Below are positions 43,594 through 52,607 of a stretch of DNA of 64,000 nt, piece by piece. Position 1 is the stretch's first letter; every line of letters begins with the position of its first letter. This DNA is from Maricaulis maris MCS10 (GTDB taxonomy: Bacteria > Pseudomonadota > Alphaproteobacteria > Caulobacterales > Maricaulaceae). Below the pieces are notes generated by a model. It did not search any database, was not told the DNA's origin, and was given only the letters and a program-made list of their open reading frames with translations. A program made the translations under genes and the position numbers. The DNA lies in the NCBI RefSeq assembly GCF_000014745.1, contig NC_008347.1, positions 806,001 through 870,000 on the forward strand. Reading direction: 5' to 3'.

Positions 43594-45068
43594 CCCAGCG
43601 GCCTCGCCGTGAAGACGTCGTCACGAGCAACGCGTGGCAGGATTACGCGGATGAAGTGTGTCGAATAGCGACGCAGGAAGCGCTTGCCCTTCTCCTCATC
43701 GCCGGTTTCCAGGGCCCGCAACCGGATGAGGGCGCTGTGCTCCTTGCCATCAAGATCGAAATAGCCGATCCGCTTGCCCGGTGAGGCCGCGGTGATGCCG
43801 GCGGCCAGAGACGCCTCATAGCTGGGCGGAATACGGTCACGCAGAAAATTGGCCAGGAGCTCGCGTCGGTCCACATGCAAAGAGAGGCGGTTCTTGTGGC
43901 AGGTGTTCTCGTGGGCGTCCTGGATCAGCGAGAGCTGGGCGTCGATCTCGATCTGGGTGACGCTGTGACCGGCTCGGAACTGGGTCTCTTTTGTCTTCTT
44001 CGGAGCTGTCAGCCAGATTGAGAAATCATCGACCGGCAGGCCGGTATGATCCACCGCTTCGACGACTATCTGGTAGAATTCCCGGAACCGGCTACCGTCG
44101 GCCTTGGCGCGTCCGAACACACGTTCGCGCAGGGCATCGGCCTCATCGCCATCCTGGGCCAGCTTGCGGGTTTCCAGACAGATGTCGGCCCAGTCGCTGG
44201 CGACCTTGCGGTAGGCTGGGGCGGTCTTGGTGGACAGGGCTTGCAGGATGAGGTCTTCGAGGCGCCCCGCAATGTCAGGGTCCTTGGAGGCGCTCTCCTT
44301 GGCGACCGGTTTGAGAATGCTCAGATGACTGCGATCGGGAATGACCGCGAAGGGGGTTGTCTCCGGGCCGCGCCGTGTCCAGGCGGTGAATTCCGGTTCC
44401 AGGATCGAGCCCTTGGTGAAGTCGACCGTGACACCGCGTGGATCGATATTGGCGGTGGCGATGCGGACCGTGCCGTCCCAGGCCTTTTCCCCCAGAATGC
44501 CGGTCCCGAAGATCGGATCAGCGCCGACAATCACGAAGGGGCGGGTTCCGCCATCGGAATAGGGGCTGTCGGTCGAGCCATCGACGCTCAACCGGTCACG
44601 CAGGGTCAGGTCTTCCTGGAATTGCGAGGCCAGTTCCAGCGCGTTGAGGAAATTGGTGCCGGTCTGGAAGCCATTGGTGAAACCCTTGGTCAGGCGGCCC
44701 AGTGTCGACTTGCCGATGGTCGCGAGAGGTGAGCCGAAATTGGCCGGGGCCAGCATCAGGAAATTGACCACCGGGGCACCGCCGCGCGGATAGAATTCGG
44801 CCATCCACCAGCGCGCGACCAGAGCTCCGGTCGAGTGCACGACGACATGGAATTTCGCGGGCAGGCTGCCCTCGGCCTGCAGGTCGGCAATCACCGTGTG
44901 CAGGCGGCGGCCGGAGTCCTCGATGCGGACATCATCATCCATCGACGGATAGCCGCCCAGATAGACGTCCCGGGTCTCATAGCCGTGCCCGGTCAGCAGC
45001 GTGCCGACCTTGGCCATCGACTTGTCGGTCGCGCTCCACCCATGGATCAACAGGACATGTTCGCTCAT
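43590..45068 (-). CDS. Alpha/beta hydrolase, lipase/esterase-like
   Basis: 492 residues. N-terminal alpha/beta hydrolase domain: LLIHGWSATDKS and nucleophile S79 in VVHSTGALVARW (lipase/PGAP1-like), then a further lid/second domain (about 200-490) that I do not recognise. No signal peptide, so cytosolic. Substrate uncertain; esterase or phospholipase-like activity is possible. Converges on the PhzF gene. Confidence 0.75.
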   Translation of the reverse strand: MSEHVLLIHGWSATDKSMAKVGTLLTGHGYETRDVYLGGYPSMDDDVRIEDSGRRLHTVIADLQAEGSLPAKFHVVVHSTGALVARWWMAEFYPRGGAPVVNFLMLAPANFGSPLATIGKSTLGRLTKGFTNGFQTGTNFLNALELASQFQEDLTLRDRLSVDGSTDSPYSDGGTRPFVIVGADPIFGTGILGEKAWDGTVRIATANIDPRGVTVDFTKGSILEPEFTAWTRRGPETTPFAVIPDRSHLSILKPVAKESASKDPDIAGRLEDLILQALSTKTAPAYRKVASDWADICLETRKLAQDGDEADALRERVFGRAKADGSRFREFYQIVVEAVDHTGLPVDDFSIWLTAPKKTKETQFRAGHSVTQIEIDAQLSLIQDAHENTCHKNRLSLHVDRRELLANFLRDRIPPSYEASLAAGITAASPGKRIGYFDLDGKEHSALIRLRALETGDEEKGKRFLRRYSTHFIRVILPRVARDDVFTARPLG

Positions 45069-45115
45069 TGCAACCTCCGGGCTTTGGCGCGGAGATTATC
45101 ACCCAAGGCGGGAAT

Positions 45116-45997
45116 TTAACAGTATTCGTCTTCGGCGGCGTCCCACCAGGGGTGCCAGGGCGGCAGGTCGCTCGACACTTTCATCGGGAAATCCGGAGCG
45201 CGTTTTTCCAGGAAGGACATCACACCCTCCTTGGCGTCGTCGCCCATGCCGGCATGCAAAATGCCCAGGCTCTCGACCCGGTGCGCCTCCATCGGATGGG
45301 CTGCGCCCTGCATGCGCCAGGCCATGCGTCGCATCATGGCGACCGAGACCGGGGCACAGCGCTCGGCGATCATGCGGGCCCGCTCGCGGGCTTCGGCCAT
45401 CAGGTCCTCGGCCGGCACCACCCGGGCGACCAGCCCGGCCTCGAAGGCTTCAGCCGCCGAGAAGGTGCGCCCGGTTAGGCCCCAGTCCATGGCAGTCGAG
45501 ATGCCGACGACGCGCGGCAGGAACCAGCTCGCACAGCCATCCCAGACAATGCCGCGCTTGGCGAAAGGGTAGGCGAATTTGGCGTCCATCGAGGCCAGGC
45601 GGATATCCATCGGCAGGATCATCGTCGCGCCAATGCCGACGGCGGCACCATTGATGGCACCGATCACCGGTTTCAACGTGTTCCAGATGCGTAAATTGAG
45701 CAGGCCGCCCTTGTCCCGCCATTTCGGATCGGTCTCGTCAAACTCGCCGCTCTCACGGGCCTGGGCGACCATGTTGAAGGTCTCGGCCCCGGTCGACAGG
45801 TCCGCCCCGGCACAAAAGGCCGGGCTCTCGCCGGTGAAGATAATGGCTTTCACATCATCATCGGCGTCGGCCAGGTCGAGCGCCGCGATGATCTCGTCAC
45901 CCATCTCATAGGTGAAGGCATTGAGCCGGTGTGGCCGGTTCAGGGTGATCGTCGCGACCTGGTCTTCGACGGCGTATTTGATGGTGTCGTACGGCAA
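45116..45997 (-). CDS. Enoyl-CoA hydratase/isomerase family protein
   Basis: 293-residue crotonase-fold enzyme. Conserved: VATITLNRPHRLNAF, FTGESPAFCAGADLS (oxyanion hole), PVIGAINGAAVGIGATMILP and the family hydratase C-terminal. Likely beta-oxidation or a related acyl-CoA step. The start is TTG 45997: no ATG gives a better fit and GAGGGG lies 8 bases upstream; an ATG at 46099 would add an odd 34 residues. Confidence 0.85.
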   Translation of the reverse strand: MPYDTIKYAVEDQVATITLNRPHRLNAFTYEMGDEIIAALDLADADDDVKAIIFTGESPAFCAGADLSTGAETFNMVAQARESGEFDETDPKWRDKGGLLNLRIWNTLKPVIGAINGAAVGIGATMILPMDIRLASMDAKFAYPFAKRGIVWDGCASWFLPRVVGISTAMDWGLTGRTFSAAEAFEAGLVARVVPAEDLMAEARERARMIAERCAPVSVAMMRRMAWRMQGAAHPMEAHRVESLGILHAGMGDDAKEGVMSFLEKRAPDFPMKVSSDLPPWHPWWDAAEDEYC

Positions 45998-46103
45998 GGC
46001 GTTTCCCCTCAAGCGCGGCGTATTGTCGGCATGATGGGATGGAATGGGGAAAGGGGCCAGAGGGGAGATGTCTCCCCACGACGGGACTTGCTCACCCAAA
46101 CCC

Positions 46104-46223
46104 TTGTCATCCCCGCTGGATGTCCGGCGTAGGCGGGGCGCAAGGCGGGGACCTAACGCTTTGCAATCACATAGGTCCCTGACTTGCGCCCCGCCTCCGC
46201 GGGGCGTCCATCAGGGATGACAA
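46104..46223. repeat. 120-bp palindromic element, copy C
   Basis: 120 bp, TTGTCATCCC (46104) to GGGATGACAA (46223). Left arm CGCTGGATGTCCGGCG..., central GGGACCTAACG...ATAGGTCCC, right arm GCCCCGCCTCCGCGGGGCG. Nearly identical to copy D. Lies between the enoyl-CoA hydratase and Bcr/CflA genes, both leftward. Confidence 0.92.
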
Positions 46224-46245
46224 AGGGGTCGGGCCAGCCCTTGCC

Positions 46246-47481
46246 CTAATCCTCGCCGGTCTGGAACAGCTGGCCGCGTTCGGTCCAGAACACGATGGCC
46301 AGGGCGGTGCCGGCCATCAGGGCCTGGCTGACGATCAGCGGGGTGGCGGTGCCGTCATAGAGCTGGCCGACATAGGAGCCGATCGCTGCGCCGATCACGC
46401 CGGTGACGAAGCCATAGACCGCCGAGGCGGTGCCGGCGATGTGGCCGACCGGTTCCAGCGCCAGAGCCGAGAAATTCGCGGCAATCAGGCCAAGGAAAGC
46501 CATGGCGGCCGAGAGCAGGACCAGGAAGAGCACGAAATTGTCGATGCCGCTCCACAATATCCCGGCATGGATGGCGGAGATCACCGTGAAGGCGATCAGC
46601 GCCCAATGTGACAGGCGTCTCTGGCCCAGCCGCATGACCAGACGTGAATTGGCATAGCTCGACAGACCGATCCCGCCGGCAATGGCGGCAAAGGCAAAGG
46701 GGAAGGCGTCGTCGGAGAGGCCGAAATGACCGACGAAGATTTGCTGGGAACTGCCCAGAAAGCCATACAGCCCGCCGAAGAAAGGCGCGCCTGCGAGTGT
46801 ATAGCCCAGCATCAGGCGGTGGCTGAACGTCTCCCTGAACGCCGCCAGTAACGGTTTGACGCGCAAGGGGACGCGAAATTGCGGGTGCAGGGTTTCCGGC
46901 AGGCGTAACTGCAACCAGACCATCAGGCCCAAACCGAACAGGACCAGGAAGGCGAAGATCCAGCGCCAGGGGGCAAAGGTCAGGATCGCCTGCCCCATCA
47001 TCGGTGCCAGGACCGGCACCGCCATGAAGGCGGTCATCACCATCGACATGACTTCGGCCATGCGACGCCCCGACGTCAGGTCGCGCGCGATCGCTGTTGC
47101 GATTACCCGGCAGGCTGCGGCTGCGGCGCCCTGGAAGAAGCGGGCGACCAGCAACATGTCGAAGGTCGGCGTCAGGGTGCACACAAGGCTGGTGACGATG
47201 AAGAAGGCCAGCGCAAACTGGATGACAATCTTGCGTCCGAACCGGTCCGACAACGGGCCGTAGAACAGCTGGGCAAAGCCGAAGCCGGTCAGATAGACGC
47301 CGATCACGAATTGCTGGTCATTCTCCGACCGCACGCCCAGATCACCGGCGATATCGTCCAGCGCCGGCAGCATCATGTCGATGGCCAGCGCGACCACTGC
47401 CGTCATGGCGACCAGGAGCGCAACAAGTTCCGTGAGCGAGATCGGCATGGTTGTGCCGGTCGCGTTTTGGGGCTGGGTCAT
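46246..47481 (-). CDS. Bcr/CflA family MFS drug exporter
   Basis: 411 residues, 12 transmembrane segments, DHA1 subfamily. N-terminal AIDMMLPALDDIAGDLG and GFGFAQLFYGPLSDRFGRK (MFS motif A), CRVIATAIARDL and MAVPVLAPMMGQ (Bcr/CflA motif). Likely exports sulfonamide, bicyclomycin or chloramphenicol-type compounds. CCGGAG precedes ATG 47481. Confidence 0.9.
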   Translation of the reverse strand: MTQPQNATGTTMPISLTELVALLVAMTAVVALAIDMMLPALDDIAGDLGVRSENDQQFVIGVYLTGFGFAQLFYGPLSDRFGRKIVIQFALAFFIVTSLVCTLTPTFDMLLVARFFQGAAAAACRVIATAIARDLTSGRRMAEVMSMVMTAFMAVPVLAPMMGQAILTFAPWRWIFAFLVLFGLGLMVWLQLRLPETLHPQFRVPLRVKPLLAAFRETFSHRLMLGYTLAGAPFFGGLYGFLGSSQQIFVGHFGLSDDAFPFAFAAIAGGIGLSSYANSRLVMRLGQRRLSHWALIAFTVISAIHAGILWSGIDNFVLFLVLLSAAMAFLGLIAANFSALALEPVGHIAGTASAVYGFVTGVIGAAIGSYVGQLYDGTATPLIVSQALMAGTALAIVFWTERGQLFQTGED

Positions 47482-47572
47482 GAACGGCTCCGGAGATCTG
47501 GCATGGGCCCATGCCAAGGCGATCAGATGCGACCTGAGCGAGTAAAATTCAACCCCGGAGTTGAAACCGCTG

Positions 47573-48016
47573 TCAGGCGTTTTCGTAGGGGTCGTAGAAG
47601 AGATGGGCCTGGAAGCTGGCCGCGATACGGTTGGCGCGTTCCAGGAAGGCGGCCTTGGCCGCCGGCGTTGCACCGATCTCGTCGAGTGTTTCGCCAAACA
47701 GGCCCAGCCAGCGTTCGAAATGGGCCGGTGAGATCTGCTCTTTCAGCTTCACATGGGCCGGCATCGGCCGTCCGGCATAGCCGCCATCATGGAAGATGAT
47801 CGCCGACCAGAAGGATTTCATCGTGGCCAGGTGCGGTCCCCACTCACCGGGAATGGCGCCGGCAAAGACCGGGCCCAGCATGTCGTCGGCGCGGATATGG
47901 CCGTAGAAGGTCTCGACAAGGTCGGAGATGAGACCCTGGGTAATCTCCATCGCCTCCGCTTCGGCGCGGGCGGCCAGACGGGCTTCGGTGACGCGGACTT
48001 GGATGGGTGAGGACAT
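47573..48016 (-). CDS. Group III truncated haemoglobin
   Basis: 147-residue truncated 2/2 globin. Group III pattern: LVETFYGHIRADDMLGPVF, WGPHLATMKSFWSAII, PMPAHVKLKEQISPAHFERWLGLF (with the proximal His region) and ERANRIAASFQ. Role may be oxygen or nitric-oxide handling. ATG 48016 starts the family sequence. Followed on the left by the MFS gene. Confidence 0.88.
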   Translation of the reverse strand: MSSPIQVRVTEARLAARAEAEAMEITQGLISDLVETFYGHIRADDMLGPVFAGAIPGEWGPHLATMKSFWSAIIFHDGGYAGRPMPAHVKLKEQISPAHFERWLGLFGETLDEIGATPAAKAAFLERANRIAASFQAHLFYDPYENA

Positions 48017-48077
48017 GGCAGCGATGTAGGACGGTGCGGCCCGTGCCGCAATGCGGCGCGCTGGCGCAGGGGGGCTT

Positions 48078-48226
48078 TTCTTCTCCACCCTGTGGGGAAG
48101 TGGGCCAATGCGCAGCATTGGGCCGATAGGGCCGAGCGCAGCGAGGGGGCGACGCGTACCGCCTGCGGCGGCCCCTCCGTCTCGCCCTGACGGGCGATCC
48201 ACCTCCCCGCGCGGCGGGGAGGAAAG
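48078..48226. repeat. Palindromic intergenic element, CTTCTCC/GGGGAGGAAAG type
   Basis: Roughly 150 bp between the globin and ychF genes. The left part (TCTTCTCCACCCTGTGGGGAAGTGG) and right part (CCACCTCCCCGCGCGGCGGGGAGGAAAG) are inverted near-copies at the ends, each with its own hairpin. Between them runs a GC-rich centre with smaller palindromes (CCAATGCGCAGCATTGG; GCCTGCGGCGGC). No gene is in it. Similar repeat types are known in other alphaproteobacteria, so a dispersed family is likely. Confidence 0.65.
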
Positions 48227-48238
48227 CCTTTCAGCTCC

Positions 48239-49336
48239 CTAGACGTTGAAGCGGAAGTGCAGCACATCGCCGTCCTTGACGATGTACTCCTTGCCTTCCG
48301 CGCGCATCTTGCCCGCTTCCTTGGCCGGGGCTTCGCCGCCGCAGGCGACATAGTCGTCATAGGCGATGGTCTCGGCGCGGATGAAGCCCTTTTCGAAATC
48401 ACCATGGATGACGCCGGCGGCCTGCGGTGCGGTCCAGCCTTCGCGGATCGTCCAGGCACGGGCTTCTTTCGGACCGGCGGTGAAATAGGTCTGCAGGCCC
48501 AGCAGCGAATAGCCGGTGTGGATGAGGCGATCGAGGCCGGGTTCTTCCAGACCGATCGCTTCCATGTATTCGTCGCGCTCCTCGTTTTCGAGGAGGGCCA
48601 GCTCGCTCTCGATCTTGGCTGAGATGACGACGGCCTCAGCGCCTTCTTCCTCGGCCCGCTTCATCACGATCTCGGAATAGGCATTGCCGGTGCCGGCGCT
48701 GCCTTCATCGACATTGGCGATGAACAGGACCGGCTTGGTGGTCAGGAGCTGCAGGTTGCGCCAGGCCTTGCGGTCATCCTTGGGCACGTCGGCAAAGCGG
48801 GCCGGCTTGCCGTCATTGAGCTGGGCCAGGGCGATGTCGATCAGGACGAGGGTGGCCTTGGCTTCCTTGTCGCCGGACTTGGCTTTCTTCTCGAGGCCGG
48901 ACTTGCGCTTTTCCAGGCTTTCCAGATCGGCCAGCATCAGCTCGGTCTCGACGGTTTCGAGGTCGGCGAGCGGGTCGATCCTGTTGTTCACATGGGTGAT
49001 GTCGTCATCGTCGAAGCAACGCAGCACATAGGCGATGGCGTCGGTCTCGCGGATGGTGGCGAGGAATTGATTGCCAAGGCCTTCGCCCTTGGAGGCGCCT
49101 TCGACCAGACCGGCAATATCGACGAAATTCATCCGCGCCGGCAGGATTTCCTTGGAGCCGGCGATCTCGGCCAGCTTGGCCAGGCGCGGTTCGGGCACGG
49201 CGACATCACCAACATTCGGTTCGATGGTGCAGAAGGGATAATTCGCTGCCTGCGCCGCTGCCGTCTGGGTGAGCGCATTGAACAGGGTCGACTTGCCGAC
49301 GTTCGGTAGCCCGACGATGCCGCATTTGAAACCCAT
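48239..49336 (-). CDS. ychF: Redox-regulated GTPase/ATPase YchF (OLA1)
   Basis: 365-residue OBG-family P-loop ATPase that binds ribosomes. Walker A GLPNVGKSTLFNALT, then coiled-coil/TGS domain at the C-terminus (GYSLLGLQTYFTAGPKEARA, IHGDFEKGFIRAE). NYPFCTIEPNVG is diagnostic. Complete. Neighbour of pth, as in many bacteria. Confidence 0.96.
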   Translation of the reverse strand: MGFKCGIVGLPNVGKSTLFNALTQTAAAQAANYPFCTIEPNVGDVAVPEPRLAKLAEIAGSKEILPARMNFVDIAGLVEGASKGEGLGNQFLATIRETDAIAYVLRCFDDDDITHVNNRIDPLADLETVETELMLADLESLEKRKSGLEKKAKSGDKEAKATLVLIDIALAQLNDGKPARFADVPKDDRKAWRNLQLLTTKPVLFIANVDEGSAGTGNAYSEIVMKRAEEEGAEAVVISAKIESELALLENEERDEYMEAIGLEEPGLDRLIHTGYSLLGLQTYFTAGPKEARAWTIREGWTAPQAAGVIHGDFEKGFIRAETIAYDDYVACGGEAPAKEAGKMRAEGKEYIVKDGDVLHFRFNV

Positions 49337-49425
49337 GATGGATATCCCTTATTGGTTCGAGCGCGCCTTATAAGAAGAATGCAGCGCGGGGTCGACTGTG
49401 GAGTCAGTGGGTGGGCAACTCGTCC

Positions 49426-49545
49426 TTGTCATCCCCGCTGGATGTCCGGCGCAGGCCGGACGCAAGGCGGGGACCCAAGTGGTCGCCATCAATTAGGTCC
49501 CTGACTTTCGCCCCGCCTGCGCAGGGCGTCCATCAGGGATGACAA
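49426..49545. repeat. 120-bp palindromic element, copy D
   Basis: 120 bp, TTGTCATCCC (49426) to GGGATGACAA (49545), sharing most bases with copy C. It lies between ychF and pth, both leftward, just downstream of pth. Confidence 0.92.
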
Positions 49546-49556
49546 AGCATGTGAGT

Positions 49557-50159
49557 TCAATCCGCGTCCGGACCCCGCTTCACGACCTCCGGTGCCGGTG
49601 CCTTGTGCGTCACTTTGGTCTGGAAGGCGTCGTAATCGCCAGCGGCCAGCAGATCCAGGCTGCCGGCGATGGCGTCCAGCAGGTCGATCAGCCAGGCTTC
49701 CTCCGCCTTGGCGAAATCGGACAGGACATAGCCGGTGACGCGATTGCGGTCGCCGGGATGGCCGATGCCGATTCGGGCGCGGCGGAAATCCGGGCCGAGC
49801 TGGCTGGTGATCGACTTGATGCCGTTATTGCCGGCTGCCCCGCCACCCATTTTCATGCGGAATTTGCCGGGCGCTAGGTCGAGCTCGTCATGAAAGACGA
49901 TGATGTCCTCCGGCTTGACCCGGTAGAAGGCCGCCGCCGCTCCGACGGAATTGCCGGCATTGTTGTAGAAGGTCTGCGGCTTGAGCAGGAGCAGCTTGTT
50001 GGAGCCGATCGTGACCTCACTGGCCAGGCCCTGGAAGCGTTTGCGCCAGGGACCGGCGTTCCAGGCCTGGGCGATGATGTCGAGCGCCATGAAGCCGACA
50101 TTGTGCCGGTTGCGCAGGTATTTCGGCTCGTAATTGCCAAGGCCGGCCAGGATCTTCAT
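49557..50159 (-). CDS. pth: Peptidyl-tRNA hydrolase
   Basis: Recycles peptidyl-tRNA. 200 residues: MKILAGLGNYEPKYL, catalytic H19 in NRHNVGF, KPQTFYNNAGNSV, and DLAPGKFRMKMGGGAAGNNG. AAGGAAG upstream of ATG 50159. Longer in-frame start at 50219 falls inside a hairpin and was rejected. C-terminal extension is basic. Confidence 0.95.
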   Translation of the reverse strand: MKILAGLGNYEPKYLRNRHNVGFMALDIIAQAWNAGPWRKRFQGLASEVTIGSNKLLLLKPQTFYNNAGNSVGAAAAFYRVKPEDIIVFHDELDLAPGKFRMKMGGGAAGNNGIKSITSQLGPDFRRARIGIGHPGDRNRVTGYVLSDFAKAEEAWLIDLLDAIAGSLDLLAAGDYDAFQTKVTHKAPAPEVVKRGPDAD

Positions 50160-50205
50160 CGCAGGGACTTCCTTTATGGGGCGAGCAATGACCGCCGGAT
50201 ACGAA

Positions 50206-50236
50206 ATCAGCGAAGCCATGGTGTGGCCTCGCTGAT
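50206..50236 (-). other. Strong hairpin between rplY and pth
   Basis: ATCAGCGAAGCC (50206-50217) and GGCCTCGCTGAT (50225-50236) pair over 12 bp with a single non-Watson-Crick pair, around a 7-nt loop. It lies downstream of rplY and upstream of pth (both leftward). Without a T-run it is at best a weak terminator; attenuation or mRNA stabilisation are alternatives. Confidence 0.55.
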
Positions 50237-50266
50237 CTCAATACCAGTACTGAAAAGCGGGGAGGT

Positions 50267-50914
50267 CTACTCCTCGTCGCCCTTCTGGCGGATGGCTTCC
50301 GGCTCTTCCGGGGTCTCATCCGTCTCTTCTTCAGCGTCCGTGAGAACTGCGCGCGAGCCCTGCAGGGTCGCGACGGTGAAGTCACGATCGGTGATGGTCG
50401 GGACCACGCCCTTCGGCAGCTTGATGGCCGAAATGTGCAGCGAATCGCCAATGTCCAGGCCGGTCAGGTCGGCTTCAACCGATTCCGGAATGGAGCCGGC
50501 CGGGCAGAGCAGCTCGACATCGTGACGCACGATGTTGAGGACGCCACCGCGCTTCAGGGCCGGGCAGGCGTCTTCATTGGTGAAGTTCACGGCCACATTG
50601 ACATTGATCTTGGTGTCTTCGTCGACGCGATACAGGTCGATGTGCATCGCCTTGTCGGACACCGGGTGGAACTGGATGTCACGGGCGATGACCGTCTGGC
50701 GCTTACCCTTGTGATCGATCTCGATCATGTTGGACAGGAAGTGACCGCCCAGCAGAGCCTTGCGGATTTCATTGCCGCGCAGGGTGACCGAAACCGGGTC
50801 CAGCTTGCCGCCATAAACGATGCCCGGGACGAGGTCTTCCCGACGGGCAGCGCGAGCCGCGCCCTTGCCGGTGCCTTCACGAACGTCAACGGTGAGAACG
50901 ATGTTGGAGCTCAT
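50267..50914 (-). CDS. rplY: 50S ribosomal protein L25/general stress protein Ctc
   Basis: 215-residue long form of L25 (Ctc type) that binds 5S rRNA. N-terminal L25 domain (REGTGKGAARAARREDLVPG, VIARDIQFHPVSDKAMHIDL) plus the C-terminal beta domain typical of the Ctc form, with an acidic tail. AAGGA precedes ATG 50914. A 7-bp hairpin (50938-50944 with 50963-50969) lies in the leader. Confidence 0.95.
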   Translation of the reverse strand: MSSNIVLTVDVREGTGKGAARAARREDLVPGIVYGGKLDPVSVTLRGNEIRKALLGGHFLSNMIEIDHKGKRQTVIARDIQFHPVSDKAMHIDLYRVDEDTKINVNVAVNFTNEDACPALKRGGVLNIVRHDVELLCPAGSIPESVEADLTGLDIGDSLHISAIKLPKGVVPTITDRDFTVATLQGSRAVLTDAEEETDETPEEPEAIRQKGDEE

Positions 50915-51085
50915 CGGTCCAGATCCTTAAATGCAAACGCCGCCTCCTGCAGATTGAGTGCGGGCGGCGATCTATCCAGGCGTCATGCCTACAGTGTTAT
51001 TTCGAGCGGCGGGCTATAGCCGATAGAAACGCCCCACGCAACAGCGCTGCACGGGAAGAGTCAGCGATTGGCAGCCCTGTCTTGG

Positions 51086-51523
51086 TCAGCCACGCATCGC
51101 AAAGTCGAAGCGGGTCTCGCATCCCGTCGCATATCGGGCCGGGGCAGTGTCATTCCAGGCGTAGCGCCAGGTTTCGATCGCGCGGGCCGCTGGCTGGACT
51201 GCGTCCCGCGTCGCGCCATGGTCGAGATCCTCGATATCAGCGCCGTAGCGGATGTTGCTCGTGGTCCCGTCCGGGCCGATATCGAACAGCATGTGAATTT
51301 CGCGCGGACCGGAACTTTGATTGATGTACATGAAATAGGCGAGTTCTTCCGGGAAATCCGGAGTGGGTCTGTCCACAATCGTCATGTGCTCATGGGCTTC
51401 GGAACAGCGCAGGGTGGCGCCAGGCGGCACGACCGGATTGAGAATTCCGCCGAAATGGACCAGGTTTTGGCTGGCGCAGGCGGACGCGCACAGACCGACA
51501 ACGACGACACCGACAAGACGCAT
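51086..51523 (-). CDS. Lipoprotein with TonB C-terminal-like domain
   Basis: 145 residues. Lipoprotein signal (MRLVGVVVVGLCASAC, lipobox ASAC). The mature part has a TonB-C-like pattern: HMLFDIGPDGTTSNIRYGAD, RAIETWRYAWN and a closing TRFDFAMRG, echoing the 6525 protein (AIEGWSYAP...RFDFNLGG). GGGGGGAAG upstream of ATG 51523. Between prs and rplY. Function unknown. Confidence 0.7.
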   Translation of the reverse strand: MRLVGVVVVGLCASACASQNLVHFGGILNPVVPPGATLRCSEAHEHMTIVDRPTPDFPEELAYFMYINQSSGPREIHMLFDIGPDGTTSNIRYGADIEDLDHGATRDAVQPAARAIETWRYAWNDTAPARYATGCETRFDFAMRG

Positions 51524-51588
51524 GCTTCCCCCCAAGTTCTGATGGGAAGGCCAGCACGGCAGACGTGTTGGTGTCAATCTGTCTCGGT

Positions 51589-52521
51589 CTAGTCGAACAG
51601 CTTCGACACCGACTCGTCATTGGCGATGCGGCGGATGGCTTCGCCGAGCAGGGGCGCCACTGACAGGCGGCGGACTTTCGGCGTTGCTGTTGAATTGGGC
51701 GGCTCGGTCACCGAGTCGGTGACAACCAGTTCGCGCAGCCGCGACTTGTCGACCCGGCCCTGCGCATCCTTCGACAGTACGCCGTGCGTGACATAGGCGG
51801 ACACTTCGATCGCGCCCTTTTCCAGCAGGGCGTCGGCGGCATTCACCAGCGTGCCGCCACTGTCGCACATGTCGTCGAACAGGATGCAGCGCCGGCCTTC
51901 GACCTCACCAATGATGTTCATCACCTCAGCCACACCGGCTTTCGGGCGACGCTTGTCGACGATGGCGATCTCGGCATCGAGCAGCTTGGCCAGCGCGCGG
52001 GCCCGCACCACACCACCGACATCCGGCGATACGATCAGCAGATTGTCGGTCTCGTAATGACGACGGATATCCGCCTCCATCACCTTGGTGGCGAAGAGGT
52101 TGTCGGTCGGAATGTCGAAAAAGCCCTGGATCTGCCCGGCATGCAGGTCGACGGTCAGGACCCGGTCGGCGCCCGCCTTGGCGATCAGATTGGCGACAAG
52201 CTTGGCCGAAATCGGGGTGCGGCCCCCGGTTTTGCGGTCCTGTCGGGCATAGCCGAAATAGGGGATGACCGCGGTAATCCGCCGCGCGCTGGCTCGCACC
52301 AGCGCATCGATGCAGATCAGCAATTCCATCAAATGGTCGTTGGCGGGCCGTGAGGTCGATTGCAGGATGAAGACATCTTCACCGCGCACGTTTTCGTCGA
52401 TCCGGACGAAGATCTCGCCATCGGCGAATCGTTCGATGTGACTGGCTGTCAGCGGTGCGTCGAGATAGTCGGCGATGGACCGGGACAGGTCCGGATTGGC
52501 GGTGCCCGACATCAGCTTCAT
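51589..52521 (-). CDS. prs: Ribose-phosphate pyrophosphokinase
   Basis: Makes PRPP from ribose-5-phosphate and ATP. 310 residues: [37 protein letters not shown], and the PRPP-loop [19 protein letters not shown] 52521 is the family start; longer frame readings were rejected. Confidence 0.95.
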   Translation of the reverse strand: MKLMSGTANPDLSRSIADYLDAPLTASHIERFADGEIFVRIDENVRGEDVFILQSTSRPANDHLMELLICIDALVRASARRITAVIPYFGYARQDRKTGGRTPISAKLVANLIAKAGADRVLTVDLHAGQIQGFFDIPTDNLFATKVMEADIRRHYETDNLLIVSPDVGGVVRARALAKLLDAEIAIVDKRRPKAGVAEVMNIIGEVEGRRCILFDDMCDSGGTLVNAADALLEKGAIEVSAYVTHGVLSKDAQGRVDKSRLRELVVTDSVTEPPNSTATPKVRRLSVAPLLGEAIRRIANDESVSKLFD

Positions 52522-52607
52522 CGTTTCGACCCCCGAGTCGTTGGAAACGCGTCTTAGGAAACGCGGGCTGCTTAGCACCGGGTCGCCGGGGAATGAAGCC
52601 GAAATGA

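Noticed and set aside
29608-49545. The dispersed palindromes as a CRISPR array or insertion sequence
   Set aside because: Copies are kilobases apart, not regularly spaced, encode no transposase and have no spacers.
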